Source: Ptychodera flava (taxonomy: Eukaryota; Hemichordata; Enteropneusta; Ptychoderidae). Taken from it: a DNA stretch of 64,000 nucleotides. The position numbers and the translations under genes are program-made. The stretch spans positions 223,479-287,478 of the forward strand of contig NW_027248284.1 of assembly GCF_041260155.1 (NCBI RefSeq), given 5' to 3'. The first letter of the stretch is position 1, and every line of letters starts with the position of its first letter. The notes beneath the pieces are model-generated. The model searched no databases. It was given only the letters and a program-made list of their open reading frames with translations, and was not told the DNA's origin. Below are positions 1 to 10,950 of this stretch, in pieces.

Positions 1-291
1 AGGGTGGTGTAGGATGTCAGTTGTAAGGGTGATGTAGGATGTCAGTTGTAAGGGTGATGTAGGATGTCAGTTGTAAGGGTGATGTAGGATGTCAGTTGCA
101 AGGGTGATATAGGATGTCACTTGCAAGGGTGATGTAGAATGTCACTTGTAAGGGTGATGTAGGATGTCACGTGCAAGGGTGATGTAGGATGTCAATTGCA
201 AGGGTGATGTAGAATGTCAATTGCAAGGGTGATGTAGAATGTCAGTTGCAAAGGTGATGTAGGATGTCAGTGGCAAGGGTGATGTAGGATG
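1..291. repeat. 25-bp minisatellite array
   Basis: About 11-12 head-to-tail copies of a 25-bp unit of the form AGGGTGATGTAGGATGTCAG followed by TTGTA/TTGCA. Copies differ by a few substitutions (CAGTTG/CACTTG, GGATG/GAATG). The array starts at or before the window edge, so its true length is unknown. There are no spacers between units, so it is a tandem satellite and not CRISPR-like. Confidence 0.95.
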
Positions 292-412
292 CTGAAAACG
301 GTTCAGTCTTTAATGTCACATGTGAAATCAACAAGCACAAACAATGGTCCACTTCTTACAAAACTACTTGAATCTGGCCATTTTAAATTCCTGTTTGAAG
401 AGTATACTTAGA

Positions 413-564
413 GGTTATTACCTAATATCGCCTGTTCCTGTGTCGTATCAGCATGAGTGTCATTTGTGCTGCGTCAGACACGAGACGAAGTCGAGTGTCT
501 GACGCAGCACAAATGACACGAATGCTGATACGACACAAGGAACAGGCGATATTGGGTAATAACC
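413..564. repeat. long near-perfect palindrome (foldback MITE)
   Basis: A 152-bp inverted repeat with arms of about 68 bp. It starts GGTTATTACCTAATATCGCC and ends with the inverse, ...GGCGATATTGGGTAATAACC. The small loop lies around 487-499 (gagacgaagtcga). Arm mismatches are few. It carries no ORF. Probably a small foldback DNA element; no clear target duplication was identified. Confidence 0.85.
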
Positions 565-566
565 GA

Positions 567-1383
567 TTTATCATATACCCATGCCCATAATTTAGGGAAT
601 TTTTACTAATAGAACGAAAAACCTTAAATTTTGAGGCTTTACTTTATTACGCCTTGCGCATAAATATCAGAATGTTTATGTGAACAGGCTTCATTCATAA
701 AGTATTCGACGAAGATGTCAACAATCACGCGCGACATCGCTGCAAGTCGTCCATATCTCAATGAAACCAAGAAGAAAGACACCGGGATACAAAAATCGTC
801 ATACAGCAGGGATATTTAAAGGTGCAATATGCTATTACATCTGTACCCGATCAAAAACTGCTCAGCTTTTAAATCTATCCTGATTTCGATCGTCGTACGG
901 CACGGAGCTCGCGCGGAGAGGACGCCATTTTGTTAGTTTACCCTTCGAGTTGCCATGTCAACAGTTGTCGCGCGCGCGCGACATCGCTGTCACGCCACGC
1001 GCTCACTACCTGTTCGGTGGAGACCGTGCACAGTGCCGGCGCCGTGCGAACGGCAGAATGTTTGCTAGAACTTGACCAAAATAATACCATGGGAAAAATT
1101 TCAAGACTCAACGTGATATTCCGTATTTTGCAACCAGAAATACTAGTGTTCCTCGAAGCCCTTCAAGTTTTTACGTCGGCGACATCGCTTCGCAGGCGGG
1201 GAGCGGCAGCCATTTTGTTGTTTACGTTGTTTACCAACAAACTGCTAATGTAGTTCGGGGGAAAGCTCTAAAATGATGACGTTCATCGTGCGTATCTCGA
1301 CGTTTACCGTGAAATATCACGGCTGATATTTTACGGCGAACGTGACTAGGATGTAGCAATATGGGCATGGGTATATGATAAAA
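567..1383. mobile_element. TIR-bounded non-autonomous element
   Basis: TTTATCATATACCCATGCCC at 567 is matched in inverse at 1362-1383 (gggcatgggtatatgataaa), giving TIRs of about 22 bp around 817 bp of non-coding DNA. Inside are three related GC-rich blocks carrying cgacatcgct (near 733, 977 and 1180), two with the flank 'gccattttgttngttta'. This suggests internal repeat structure. It is almost adjacent to the palindrome ending at 564. No coding capacity; no target duplication recognised. Confidence 0.55.
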
Positions 1384-2293
1384 TGGAATCATCTACTGTA
1401 AGTCGATACCCTTGCATAGAGACAGCCATAATTTTTGGTGTATTTATATAATAACTTGAATAACAAAACAAGATATTCTTTATAAGTTTGTTGATAAAAG
1501 TATCACACAAAAAAATTTGTGTCAGTATCGAGGAGGTTGAAATTCAATACCGTAACGAATACTAATAAATATTTTTTTTCTACTAAAGTGCGAACTCTAA
1601 ATGCACTTTGACATTTTGATTATAGTTTGGAAACTAAGTATTGTTTTAGTTTGATACTATTTATCGTAACTTGAAGAGGCAATGTTTTGCTATTTAAATA
1701 TTGTTATAGTCCAATGATTTGTATACCAAGTGTTACACTATATCAACTATGTTTTATCTTTTCTTTATGAACGTCTTTGTGGTTCTAGTACTTGATTTCT
1801 GTATTAGATTTTCTTGTGGAATTGCCTGCTACCGGGCAAACAGCAAGGCTCGTATGTCTTTCCAAACCTTTGGGTATTCTCCAAAATGTAAGGTGCAGAG
1901 TACACGATTCCAGTACTTTATTTCGTATCTTGGTTTTATATCAGCCCATGTTCAGGCCAGCAGCTATGACGCTTATGTGTTCCTACCTCTGCTAAATCCC
2001 CGGTCATTTCTGGTTAAATATATGAAGTATAACATTTTTGTAACATACATACGGTCGCCAGTCGCTGATGATTTTTAAACTAGGTCTGAAGATAATTGTT
2101 GTATTTAGCGAGTTTGATAAAAAAAAACGGCGCTCAAGGCATCTCTTAGAAAATTGCGAAAAATGGACGGACGCACGGTCTTACGGACGGACGCACGGAC
2201 GGACACGACCGAATGTATAAGTCCCCCTGGACTTTGTTCATAGCGATTAATAAAGCAAGCTTAATTGTTCAACCGTGCGTTTCTACGTAGGCC
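1384..2293. other. non-coding spacer, nothing recognised
   Basis: AT-rich sequence with only short unconvincing ORFs. At 2165-2212 there is a short degenerate GGACGGACGCAC repeat that looks like the end of a dispersed repeat. No gene features seen. Confidence 0.6.
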
Positions 2294-4148
2294 TAAGGGA
2301 CGGACCATTAGATCTTGGGAAGGGGTGATCAAAAACAGAAAAAAAAAATCAGAGCAGAAAGTTAGGAAAAAATTCTTCAAACTAGTTTGCAAAATTAAAA
2401 AAAAATAAGAATACAAATGCGTAAAAAATCTGCAAGAGTCTTTAAAATCTTGAATATTTTTACATTTTACCGACAGGAAGCAACTTTGCGTTTTTTCAGT
2501 ACATCCTCCAGGTACATTTTTAATTTTATTGTATACATTTAGAGATACTGTATCCTTTATACTGGAAGTTGTGATCATCTTATCTTTTTGGGACTTTTGT
2601 ATTCTGATCATTTGAAAATTATGAAATTATAGAGCCTGTTTTCTACTCGTTTCATGCGTACAAACCAAGCAGGTACGTAAAACATTGAAACTATGGTATC
2701 GTTGTCAAGAAAGAAAGTTTATTTGCCTTTTAAGATCAAGATGAACAGATGCAGGCAACATCAGGTCATTTATTTCACAGCATTTTATTCCAATGATGAA
2801 TGCAAGAATTGGTGCAGAAGATAACGGTCGCTATGTTTTCGTTTTCAAAAATGTTATCTTCATGAAATCAGTGAACTTGAATAAAATTTATGGAACACTG
2901 TCTCAGATTTCTTTTCCTTTGAGTTTTTATATCCAAAAAAGTCTGAAAAAATACTCCCAAGTTCCACCCCGGTGGTGGCAGTCCCCGGGTTGGTGGGTAC
3001 CCATGCGCGTTACCAAATTCACGGAAAAGGGGTGTTTTTCTTCAGTCATCTCGGAGATTCTAGGTACGCGAAATCGAGAATAAGGGGTACTTTTTCAGAG
3101 TAACCTACGAGATAGTAGTCCTTTCATAATTTCCCTAGGACACCAAATCTGGTCTAGTCTCACTCACAAAGAAAATGAATGTGACTAAAATCAGGAGAGT
3201 ACAAACATTTATGATGTATGTACATGTATAAAAAGTCAACCTCCAGGGACAACCTTGGAAGTCAACATACTAACCTCCTAGATTTCGAAAATAAGGGTAT
3301 GTTTTTTACAGCTAATTTCTTCCAGATTTGCCGCAAATAGGGGGTGTTTTTCTCAGAAATATTCTAGGAAAGTGGGTACTTTTCAAACTTGGTAACAAGC
3401 ATGGGTACCCACCAACCCGGGGACTGCCACTGCCAGGGTTCCACCAAATAACACCATTTTAATCTCTGGTTTTCAAAAGCTCAAACGGCAGGAGGGGGGA
3501 CACCCCTCTCCTGACCTCCCCCACCGACCGCTTAGGCGGTCGCTTGTGGTGCTTTGCACCACTTCTTTGCTCTCTTGTAATAAAATCCTGGGGAGAAGAC
3601 TGATTTCTCTATAGCAAATACTTATGAAATCTGCATGACTTATCGTTTGTGTGTAGCAAATGCTGAATGACAATTACATGAAAAAATTTTCCACCAAGAG
3701 AAGAGCACGATTTAACAAATCTTAAGGGACTTACGTAGCAAATTTGAAAGAAATTGGACAAGCCTTTCAGAGAATACAGATTTTTTGACCATAAATGGCA
3801 TAAATTGCTAAAAAGACATATATGCAAATTTCACTATACTTTGCAAACTAGCTACTCAGCTTGTCAAAAGATGATCTGCAACATTTAGCGAATTTATCAG
3901 CAATATAATCACTAGGCCATATGTATGTTGGGGTTCCAGCACGCAATCTTATTTGCGCTAGTGATATGGATGCACATTGTAGCTCAGATAGTGTCGAACT
4001 AAAAAAAAATAAAAATCTGAAAATTTACTGAGAAAAAAAATTAGCACAGCTTTTCTCATTTCGATTTTTTTTTAGAAATTTACAATTGTAAAAAAATCAC
4101 AATTTCATTTGACCACCCCCCACCAAAGATATAATGGTCCGTCCCTAA
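2294..4148. mobile_element. diverged TIR element interrupted by a nested MITE
   Basis: The left end (AGGGACGGACCATTAGATCT, then gggaaggggtgatcaaaaa, from about 2296) and the right end (4100-4147, read in inverse AGGGACGGACCATTATATCT, then ttggtggggggtggtcaaa) form imperfect TIRs of about 45 bp. These run into A-rich or T-rich subterminal tracts. The inside is non-coding and AT-rich and contains a second TIR element at 2969-3437. A GC-rich patch at 3480-3560 carries two small hairpins (gaccgcttaggcggtc and gtggtgctttgcaccac). No clean target duplication remains. Confidence 0.5.
2969..3437. mobile_element. hAT-like MITE with 8-bp target duplication
   Basis: 469-bp element whose ends are CCGGTGGTGGCAGTCCCC and the inverse of CCTGGCAGTGGCAGTCCCC. 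The inner TIR GGTTGGTGGGTACCCATGC is near-perfect. Direct repeats GTTCCACC flank it at 2961-2968 and 3438-3445; 8 bp is the hAT-type duplication size. The inside holds degenerate repeats of a motif like 'aaaggggtgtttttc'. No coding capacity. The assignment to hAT rests on duplication length only. Confidence 0.6.
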
Positions 4149-4451
4149 CTGCTCATCCCTGCAATTTTTCAAACCGAAATCATTTGTATTCAGAATAAAA
4201 AACGAGCTTTTAGCATTTGACGACCCCGGCCCTATCACCCAACGCTTAAATGTGCGTTTTAAAATAAATTGAATATATTTCACTTAGCCTGACCAGGATG
4301 TTCTTGATTTCCGGTTGCCCTCGGCCGATCTGATAACGAGACGTAAATATAGTGGGCATATAGAGGGCGTACGTCGGAATACGGAAGTACATTAACGTGA
4401 CCTTTCAAAATTTTCGTCCATGTGACACGACAGTGGAGCGTACTACCTTTG

Positions 4452-5297
4452 CCCGGGGGGGGGGGGGGTACTTCCATTACTTGCCAATATTTCGATACGT
4501 GCCGCCCAATGGGTGGGTATTTCAGCAACTTGGTCTAAAATGGGGGTATCAATTCACAGTAAACCAGGGTCTAAAATGGGGTCGATTTTTGAGTGCAACA
4601 CAAGAAGAAATCGAACTGTCAGTTCCCGTCTTCCTAGCACAGGGTTTTGAGCTGCACTGAATTAAGCATCGATATCTTTTTCTGGCAGGGGGACCATTAA
4701 AGAGACCCCTTTGCTTTTGCCAAAGTAAATACAGACTTTGTTTTAAAACACTGTCACTAATTGGTCAGAATTCCATATATGGAAGAATTTTGCCCAATAG
4801 AAAATATCGAGACAAAATGGCTCTACTACTACTATCATAACAGGTCGACCATTGGAAAACTAGCAGTGCCTTATTGAAGTACGGCGAGGCTGCTTGTAGT
4901 TTGGAATTTTAAAAACCACCAGTTTAGACTGTAACTGCAGATAAGTGATAATTTCAAAAGCTGGACAAAACTTTTGTGAGGGTGAAAGATAGTTTCTTTC
5001 ACTCAATTTTTTTAGTATTTCCAAAAATGTTTTTGGGAAATCATGGCTTGGCCAGCAACAACATAGCCGTACATGCAGTGGTAAGCTCTGCCGATAGCTC
5101 GGTCACGCAAATGCTTGCTTTTACCCAATTACGTTTTTGCAAATTTTGACACTATGACTTTTGACATGGGTAAAAGGTCATAAGGTCTAAAATGGGGTCC
5201 TAAAGTAACGAGATTTTAAGTCTAAAATGGCCCCGGGTTTTTTTACGTGCGGCCGCACACCCCTACCACTCCCTAGACCAGGTACCCCTCCCCGGGG
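4452..5297. repeat. G-run-bounded inverted repeat element
   Basis: CCCGGGG(n)GGTAC at the left (with a run of about 14 G) is inverted at the right as GTACCCCTCCCCGGGG. Between them the phrase 'gtctaaaatgggg' recurs near 4532, 4569, 5186 and, degenerate, at 5220. It looks like a dispersed non-autonomous repeat of this genome. A similar G-rich style recurs at 63708-63860. No ORF of substance. Confidence 0.4.
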
Positions 5298-5816
5298 TTC
5301 CAAAACCAACCAATAATCGCATATAGAAGGAACAGAAATATAGGCGACACACTTATAAGCGCCAGACTTCACAATAACTACAATAGCTCAAACTCAGGTT
5401 CACACGAACCTACACAAACACAACAAGATCAAACAGTAGACATTCTAGCTTCCCTACTTGAACAACAAACGTATAGTGGAACAACATATTACCAAATAAA
5501 AACAATCAACCATTCAACACGTCTCACCAATCAAAAATGAATTTTAAGCGACTGATGAAGAAAACTGCATGTTTTCGAAGCGTAGCGCCAAAGGATCGTA
5601 GTGTCACAGTAGTCTCTCCGCTCCAGTGCGGATTAACACAAGACACGTAGATTACGGGTACGTCTCGCCCTGGCTAAGCAACACTTTACATAAAACAGCC
5701 AAACATGATATACACTTATATTATACACAATATCATACACAAAACGCAAACAACCCAAATATGAACGATGTGTGGAGTTGCTTTCCCTTTACTACCAGTT
5801 GCTTTCCCTATACTAC
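5298..5816. other. non-coding spacer
   Basis: No recognisable gene. The direct repeat 'agttgctttccctttactacc / agttgctttccctatactacc' is seen at 5776-5818. Confidence 0.5.
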
Positions 5817-6063
5817 CTACAACTCATCGTAAAATGGCATTGTTTTTCTAGCTCTGCCACTACGACGGTTGTTGTCGGACACGGACTTGAACTGAGCTCG
5901 CAACCGTTTGATTTTGTTGTGGCATTGTTCCGCTGTCCTCTCGAGTCCCTTCTCCCTGACTTCATACACTTGCCGATCCCTCGACGTGCCGTCCATCATA
6001 CGGATAGACGTTTTCGTCTCTCCAGATTGAAATTAGTAGCCTGATCTCTTCCTGTGACCAATG
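5817..6063 (-). pseudogene. broken Myb/SANT-like DNA-binding domain
   Basis: On the - strand the first part (about 6063-6005) reads HWSQEEIRLLISIWRDENVY, and after a frame change (about 5999-5817) the sequence continues through ERTAEQCHNKIKRLRAQFK to a stop after FYDEL. Together these match the trihelix/Myb-SANT-like domain found in Harbinger-type accessory proteins and many expanded animal gene families: W...EE..L...W, then RT..QC..KIK.L...YK, then SGR.RK....FDEL. The two halves are in different frames and no upstream start or further exons were recognised. It is therefore either a decayed copy or one exon with a sequencing indel. Confidence 0.6.
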
Positions 6064-7019
6064 ATTGCCGCGATCGCGAGAGCTTCTTACTTGAACACCA
6101 TCCATTGTAGTAATGGCCGCAAGCCCGAAGACAATAAATCGTTCGGCGTCCAGTTCGGTGTTCTTGTCACACGTGTAAATAAGCCATTTGTTTAGTACGG
6201 AGCACTGAACCTGGACCAGCCCTCCGACACCGAATTAATTTAGTTCTTTGTTAGTTGGGGTGTTGTCTGTTCACACGTTCAGCTGTCACAGGTTTAAATT
6301 TATTCCGGTGTCAACTCCGGACTTAAGTCACACGTGCAACCCCCCTTATAGACCTACAGATGTAATCCCCCGATAAGATCAACAACTGAAGGTAGCTCAT
6401 CATGTAATGTCACGCGCAAAGCACCATGGGAGTTCCAACATGAGTAACCGTTCATTTGACTTCCGGCTAGCCTTGAGTAGACACGTTCGATGCGTCTGGA
6501 CGATCACCTTCTTTGAAGCATTTACGTAGGACATTTTCGATTTTTTGGGACACCGGACATTTAGTTGTGTACAGGTTAGTACGAAGTTCGTTCTCTGTGA
6601 TTCTTTTGGCTCGCTTGGTGTTTTTAACCGTCTATTCGAAAGCAATCGTAATTATCGATGTACTGGCCGCGGGGCTATGCATACGCCGACGGCGCGTAAG
6701 TGCATGATGGCCGCCGAGCGTGAAAAGCCTTACCGTAGGCCAACATACCGTTGCAGCTTTTCGATTCGTCCTACTTACAGCTCAGTTTTCTTCTCAAATA
6801 TGAACCATTATTTAAAAAAAACATACCAAACCGCAAATAAACGAAAGCCGAAATAATTTTTATTTTACGTACGCAAAATCACGACTGCAGCGACTGTGAC
6901 TACAAAGAGAACATTGCAATTTCTCTCATTTCTTTCAATGATTCAGAGCCATGTACTCTCTGTCGATATTTTGATAGTGTACTGCATGATATGTGCTTTA
7001 TTATAGAAATTCCATTACG
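6064..7019 (+). promoter_or_regulatory. upstream region and probable 5'UTR intron of the XPG-HIRAN gene
   Basis: No coding sequence is recognised. A plausible 5'UTR exon ends at a GT donor near 6572 (ACAG|GTTAGT). It pairs with the acceptor TTATTATAG at 6998-7006, which lies 13 bp before the nuclease start codon. No TATA box was identified; the area around 6660-6730 is GC-rich. Confidence 0.35.
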
Positions 7020-10000
7020 ATGGGTATAAAAAACCTTTTCAGTCAAACGCATGGAGCTACACGACCAGTTTGGTTGCGAGACTTTGCTGGTGAAACGCTC
7101 GCAGTGGATGCTTCTGTCATTTTGCACAAAGGCTGCTGTGGATGTGCCAGGGAAATCGCCATGAATATACCAACGGACAGGTATGTTTACTGTGTTTTTT
7201 TTTTTTTTGTCATTACTTTATTGAATATGAACTGTGTATCACAGTTGCCGTATAGCAAGGTGAGTGTATTTGTTATTGGCTATAATTTATATTTTTTTTT
7301 TGCTTCAGATATTTGAAGTATTTTATGAAGGTTGTCTTCAACTTGGAAAAATTTGGTGTGAAACCACTGATTGTCTTTGATGGTCAACTGTTTCCAGCCA
7401 AATGTGCCGAAAATAAAAAACGTGAACAGTAAGTAATTTCAAAGTTGGTGGAGTATAATGCATCATAGCAAATATGAAACTTTTTCTTTATTACTCTTTA
7501 AAGGGCAATCTATTAATCCAGATTCACAGAATGACAGAATGTAGGACTGACAGTGTTTACATTGGTTTATTCTAGCATAATTGAGAATTGATGTTCTATG
7601 ACAGTCATTTGTTTATAAAAGAAACATGACATTGTAATTTTGTTCTCTGTAAACTTACCTGTGAATAGTTGAAGACTGGGATCATGCCCAACATTAATTA
7701 ACATAGCCACTTGTTGGAATAACACATTGGTCACATTTTTCAATCTTTCAACAAGGCAAGCCTAAGACTTACTCTTATCTGACAAAAGCTGGCCAGTGAC
7801 TTCTTATTAATTTTGACTGAATATAAGAGGAGATACTTTGTGAACATAAACCCTTTTATGTTTTTTATCTCTAGCCAGCGGTCATCATCAGTGAAGAAGG
7901 CTATTGCCTTGTGGAATGAAAAAAAGTATATTGATGCGCAACGTCTTTTTTCTACTAGTGTCAGTATTTCAGAAGAGATGGTGCAAACAGTGATAAAGGT
8001 AAAAAGTCAATTCTATGTTCAGTTCTTTTATGTAATGTGCCTAAGGACACTGTTGTGACATCTTGCTAGTCCAGTGTGTGACATGGTCTGATCAGCAGAA
8101 TGCCATGACCTTAAATCAGCCCTAGTTTTCTTGCCATGTTCAAGGAAAACTTCTTTACTGTCAAAGTAGGTTTCTATTGGTGTGGCATCTTCTTATTGTT
8201 TACTTTTGTGAATTACTGTGTCATTGTCTTGTTTCAGTCACTTCGTGCGCACAATGTTAATTACATTGTTGCCCCATATGAAGCAGATGCTCAAATGGCA
8301 TACCTGTCAAAATGTGGAGTAGTGCAAGGTGTTATCACTGAAGATTCAGATGTCCTTGTGTATGGTGCATCAAAGGTAGAGTTGCAAGCATTTCTTTTTG
8401 GCATAATATTTTAAATTTTTCCCTGTAAAGGGCTTGATTTTTCGATAGCAAATCTACAGCAATAGTTTACTTGTTTTATTATAGTGAACTCATCAGCTGG
8501 CCTATATATCGATAAATAAAATTTCTTGACGTTTAATTTTTAATCTGATTATAATGTTGTCAACAATGAGTGTTAGCTATACATGTGCATGTTTTGTTAA
8601 CAAACAAATTAGAATGTCGAAGACTCTGTTTTACCACATGGCATGTCCTAATAGTGACTCCTTTTTCCAATGTCATTTTGTAGGTGTTCACAAAGATTGA
8701 TATTGATCATGGTACAGCACAGTTAGTAGAAGCCAATAGGTTAGATGAATGCTTTGATATTGAGAACTGGTCAATGGCAAAGTTTAGACACCTATGTGTC
8801 TTGGCAGGATGTGACTATTTGCCTTCAATACCTGGGATTGGAATTATTAGAGCTCGTGAATTTGTCACAAAGATTAAAGATGCTGATATTTTCAAGGTAA
8901 AGTAACAAATAAATTGTGTATTATGAACTTTGAATGAAATTCTATCACTGTTGTTAATTTGTTCTGAAGTGCTGCATGAAGTAAATATGTACTGGCTGTC
9001 AAAATGTTGGCTGCTATTGTGTTTGGAACCACAAAGTATTAGGCCAACTGCATTTAACACTTGATATGTATTTGATGAAATGGACTGTAAGGACTTTATT
9101 TATTTATTTCAGGCTGTAAGTAGGATGGGACTTTATTTAGGACGATCAATTGAAATCCCAAAGGAGTATGTATCAAACTTCAAGAAGGTTTTAAGTATCA
9201 CCTTGTGTTTGATATAGAATCAAGGAGACAGTGCCAATTAATGATTATGAAGATGGATCATCTCATGTCAACATGCCATTTGCAGGAAAGTATCCTTTAT
9301 TAGAAGCACTGTAATGCATGAATTACCAGTTAATCATACTTCCCCGACAGAATGTACCTAGTTATGTTATTCTTCCTTAACAAGTAACAGTATGTTAGAC
9401 AGTGATGTGGCTTTTGACCTGGCCATAGGCAATCGATCAACATCTACCTTGGAAGTGATTAATAACTACACACCACCAGCCCTCTATAACAAGGTATGAT
9501 TTTTAAAAGGAGTGCAAATATATGCCCAGAATAATGCAACATTCAAAACATTGACTTTTCATTGGAAAATACTAAATTTTGAAGTTGGCATCATTAATGT
9601 CAGCCTTCAACACTGGCAAACCATGTACTAAATGAATGGCAGCTACATGCCCAATCATGTTTAGGTGTGCGTGGACAGTTAAAACTACATGTACATTTTC
9701 AATTATAAAAGCTTTATCAGTGCCAACAAAATTTATCCAGGACAGTATACCCCTTGCTGTAATTTCCATAAATTGCCATAGGAACTTCTGCGATTTTTGT
9801 TGCCTTTGCTGTATTTTGGGTTCTTTGTAACGATAATTTCGTCATTTCAGGTTGCAGCCCCAGAATTAGTGGCAACAATACAAGAAATTGGTGAAAGTTT
9901 AAAGTGGACCATTCCGTCATGCCCTGTCATTACACTGAACTTAACGCGGGTCAAGTTCTCAACAGCAAACAATGAGTTGTACCAAGGTTTGGGGAATGGC

Positions 10001-10639
10001 ATGATTCAGACATCAGATCACAGACTACTATTATCAAGTGATATGCAGATCACGTGCAACAAACATTGTAAGATTCAGGTGGATAATAATGAGTATGTTT
10101 TACTTTGGAAATGGGACTTCACAGGAGACATTTATGACCTTGATTCTTTTGGAAGTCTCACAGTAAGTGATGAATCAAGCTATGATCCCTCAGAATCATT
10201 GTTCAGTGATTATTCACATGAAAATATCTCAGAGGATGAACAAGAGGAAATAATTCACACACTGCCCTTCAAAGTTATGGGATCAGGGTACTCTCAACAG
10301 GTGCAGCAGACACTAGAACAGGGTCATGTAAGGTTGAGTTCTGGGGAAACTGTGAATGTAAAGTTGAGACCAGATCCAGACAATGAATTTGACAAAGAGG
10401 CAATAGCAGTCGATTTTGATGTAGGCTTCGGTTTTGTGGAAGTTGGTTTTATTCAAAAAGAACTGACGAAGTATATTCACCCTCTTCTGCATTCAAACAA
10501 AATAAGAGATGTAAAAGTGAACCACATTAAGTTCCGAACTACATTTATGGTGGTTGGGTTTTATGCCAAAATTAGTATCACAAGGGTGGGAAGTGTTTGG
10601 GAACCTGAAGTTGTCCGGAAAAGTTTGACTGTGAGGTAG
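7020..10639 (+). CDS. XPG/EXO1-like flap nuclease fused to a HIRAN domain
   Basis: Eight coding exons with GT-AG junctions: 7020-7180, 7309-7428, 7875-7998, 8238-8375, 8684-8896, 9113-9289, 9391-9493, 9851-10639. The start is MGIKNLFSQ, as in EXO1/FEN1, whose N-terminus must be MGI. Metal-binding acids of the XPG family are all visible: VDAS (exon 1), VFDG (exon 2), APYEADAQ and TEDSDVLVYG (exon 4), and AGCDYLPSIPGIG (exon 5, with the helix-hairpin-helix). After an EXO1-like segment (exons 6-7) the last exon departs from EXO1. It has an acidic linker, then a HIRAN domain with core LRPDPDNEFDKEAIAV and VGFIQKELTKYIHPLL. HIRAN binds ssDNA 3' ends in HLTF. There is no EXO1-type MLH1/MSH2-binding tail. 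Exon 6 holds two apparent single-base deletions (about 9188-9192 and 9220-9223). The poly(A) signal AATAAA is at 10694. The function (structure-specific nuclease) is inferred; the gene may belong to a transposon with its convergent neighbour. Confidence 0.85.
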
Positions 10640-10693
10640 TTGCCTACTGTATGAATAAGTGAGTTTTCTTAATTCTGTTTTGCTTGATAGTGT

Positions 10694-10699
10694 AATAAA
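10694..10699 (+). terminator. poly(A) signal of the XPG-HIRAN gene
   Basis: AATAAA 55 bp past the stop codon, followed by two further AATAAA-like runs up to 10716. Confidence 0.6.
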
Positions 10700-10950
10700 A
10701 TACATAAAATAAAATACACAAATACTGCATTCTGGAGTATTACATTAGAAAATTCTATTCTAAAGGTATGTACATGTATGGTAGCAGGTACAAACATTAT
10801 TTTCCAGTACTGTAATTTACTTTAAGAGGAATAACTGCACATCAGCATTCAACATAGTTGCTGCATGATTTTTTTACTTATATCTGTAATACTGTTCAGT
10901 GAACAGACATATCTCTGGGATAGCTTTAAAAATGAAAATGTTCAAAATTG

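Noticed and set aside
1..291. Regular repeats that could suggest a CRISPR array
   Set aside because: The copies are directly head to tail with no unique spacers, in eukaryotic DNA; it is a minisatellite. The same applies to the 21-bp arrays in the Polinton TIRs.
7020..10639. Calling this gene host EXO1
   Set aside because: The catalytic half fits EXO1, but the whole C-terminal exon is different (HIRAN, no mismatch-repair binding tail), and it pairs with a transposase-like gene. I left the symbol empty.
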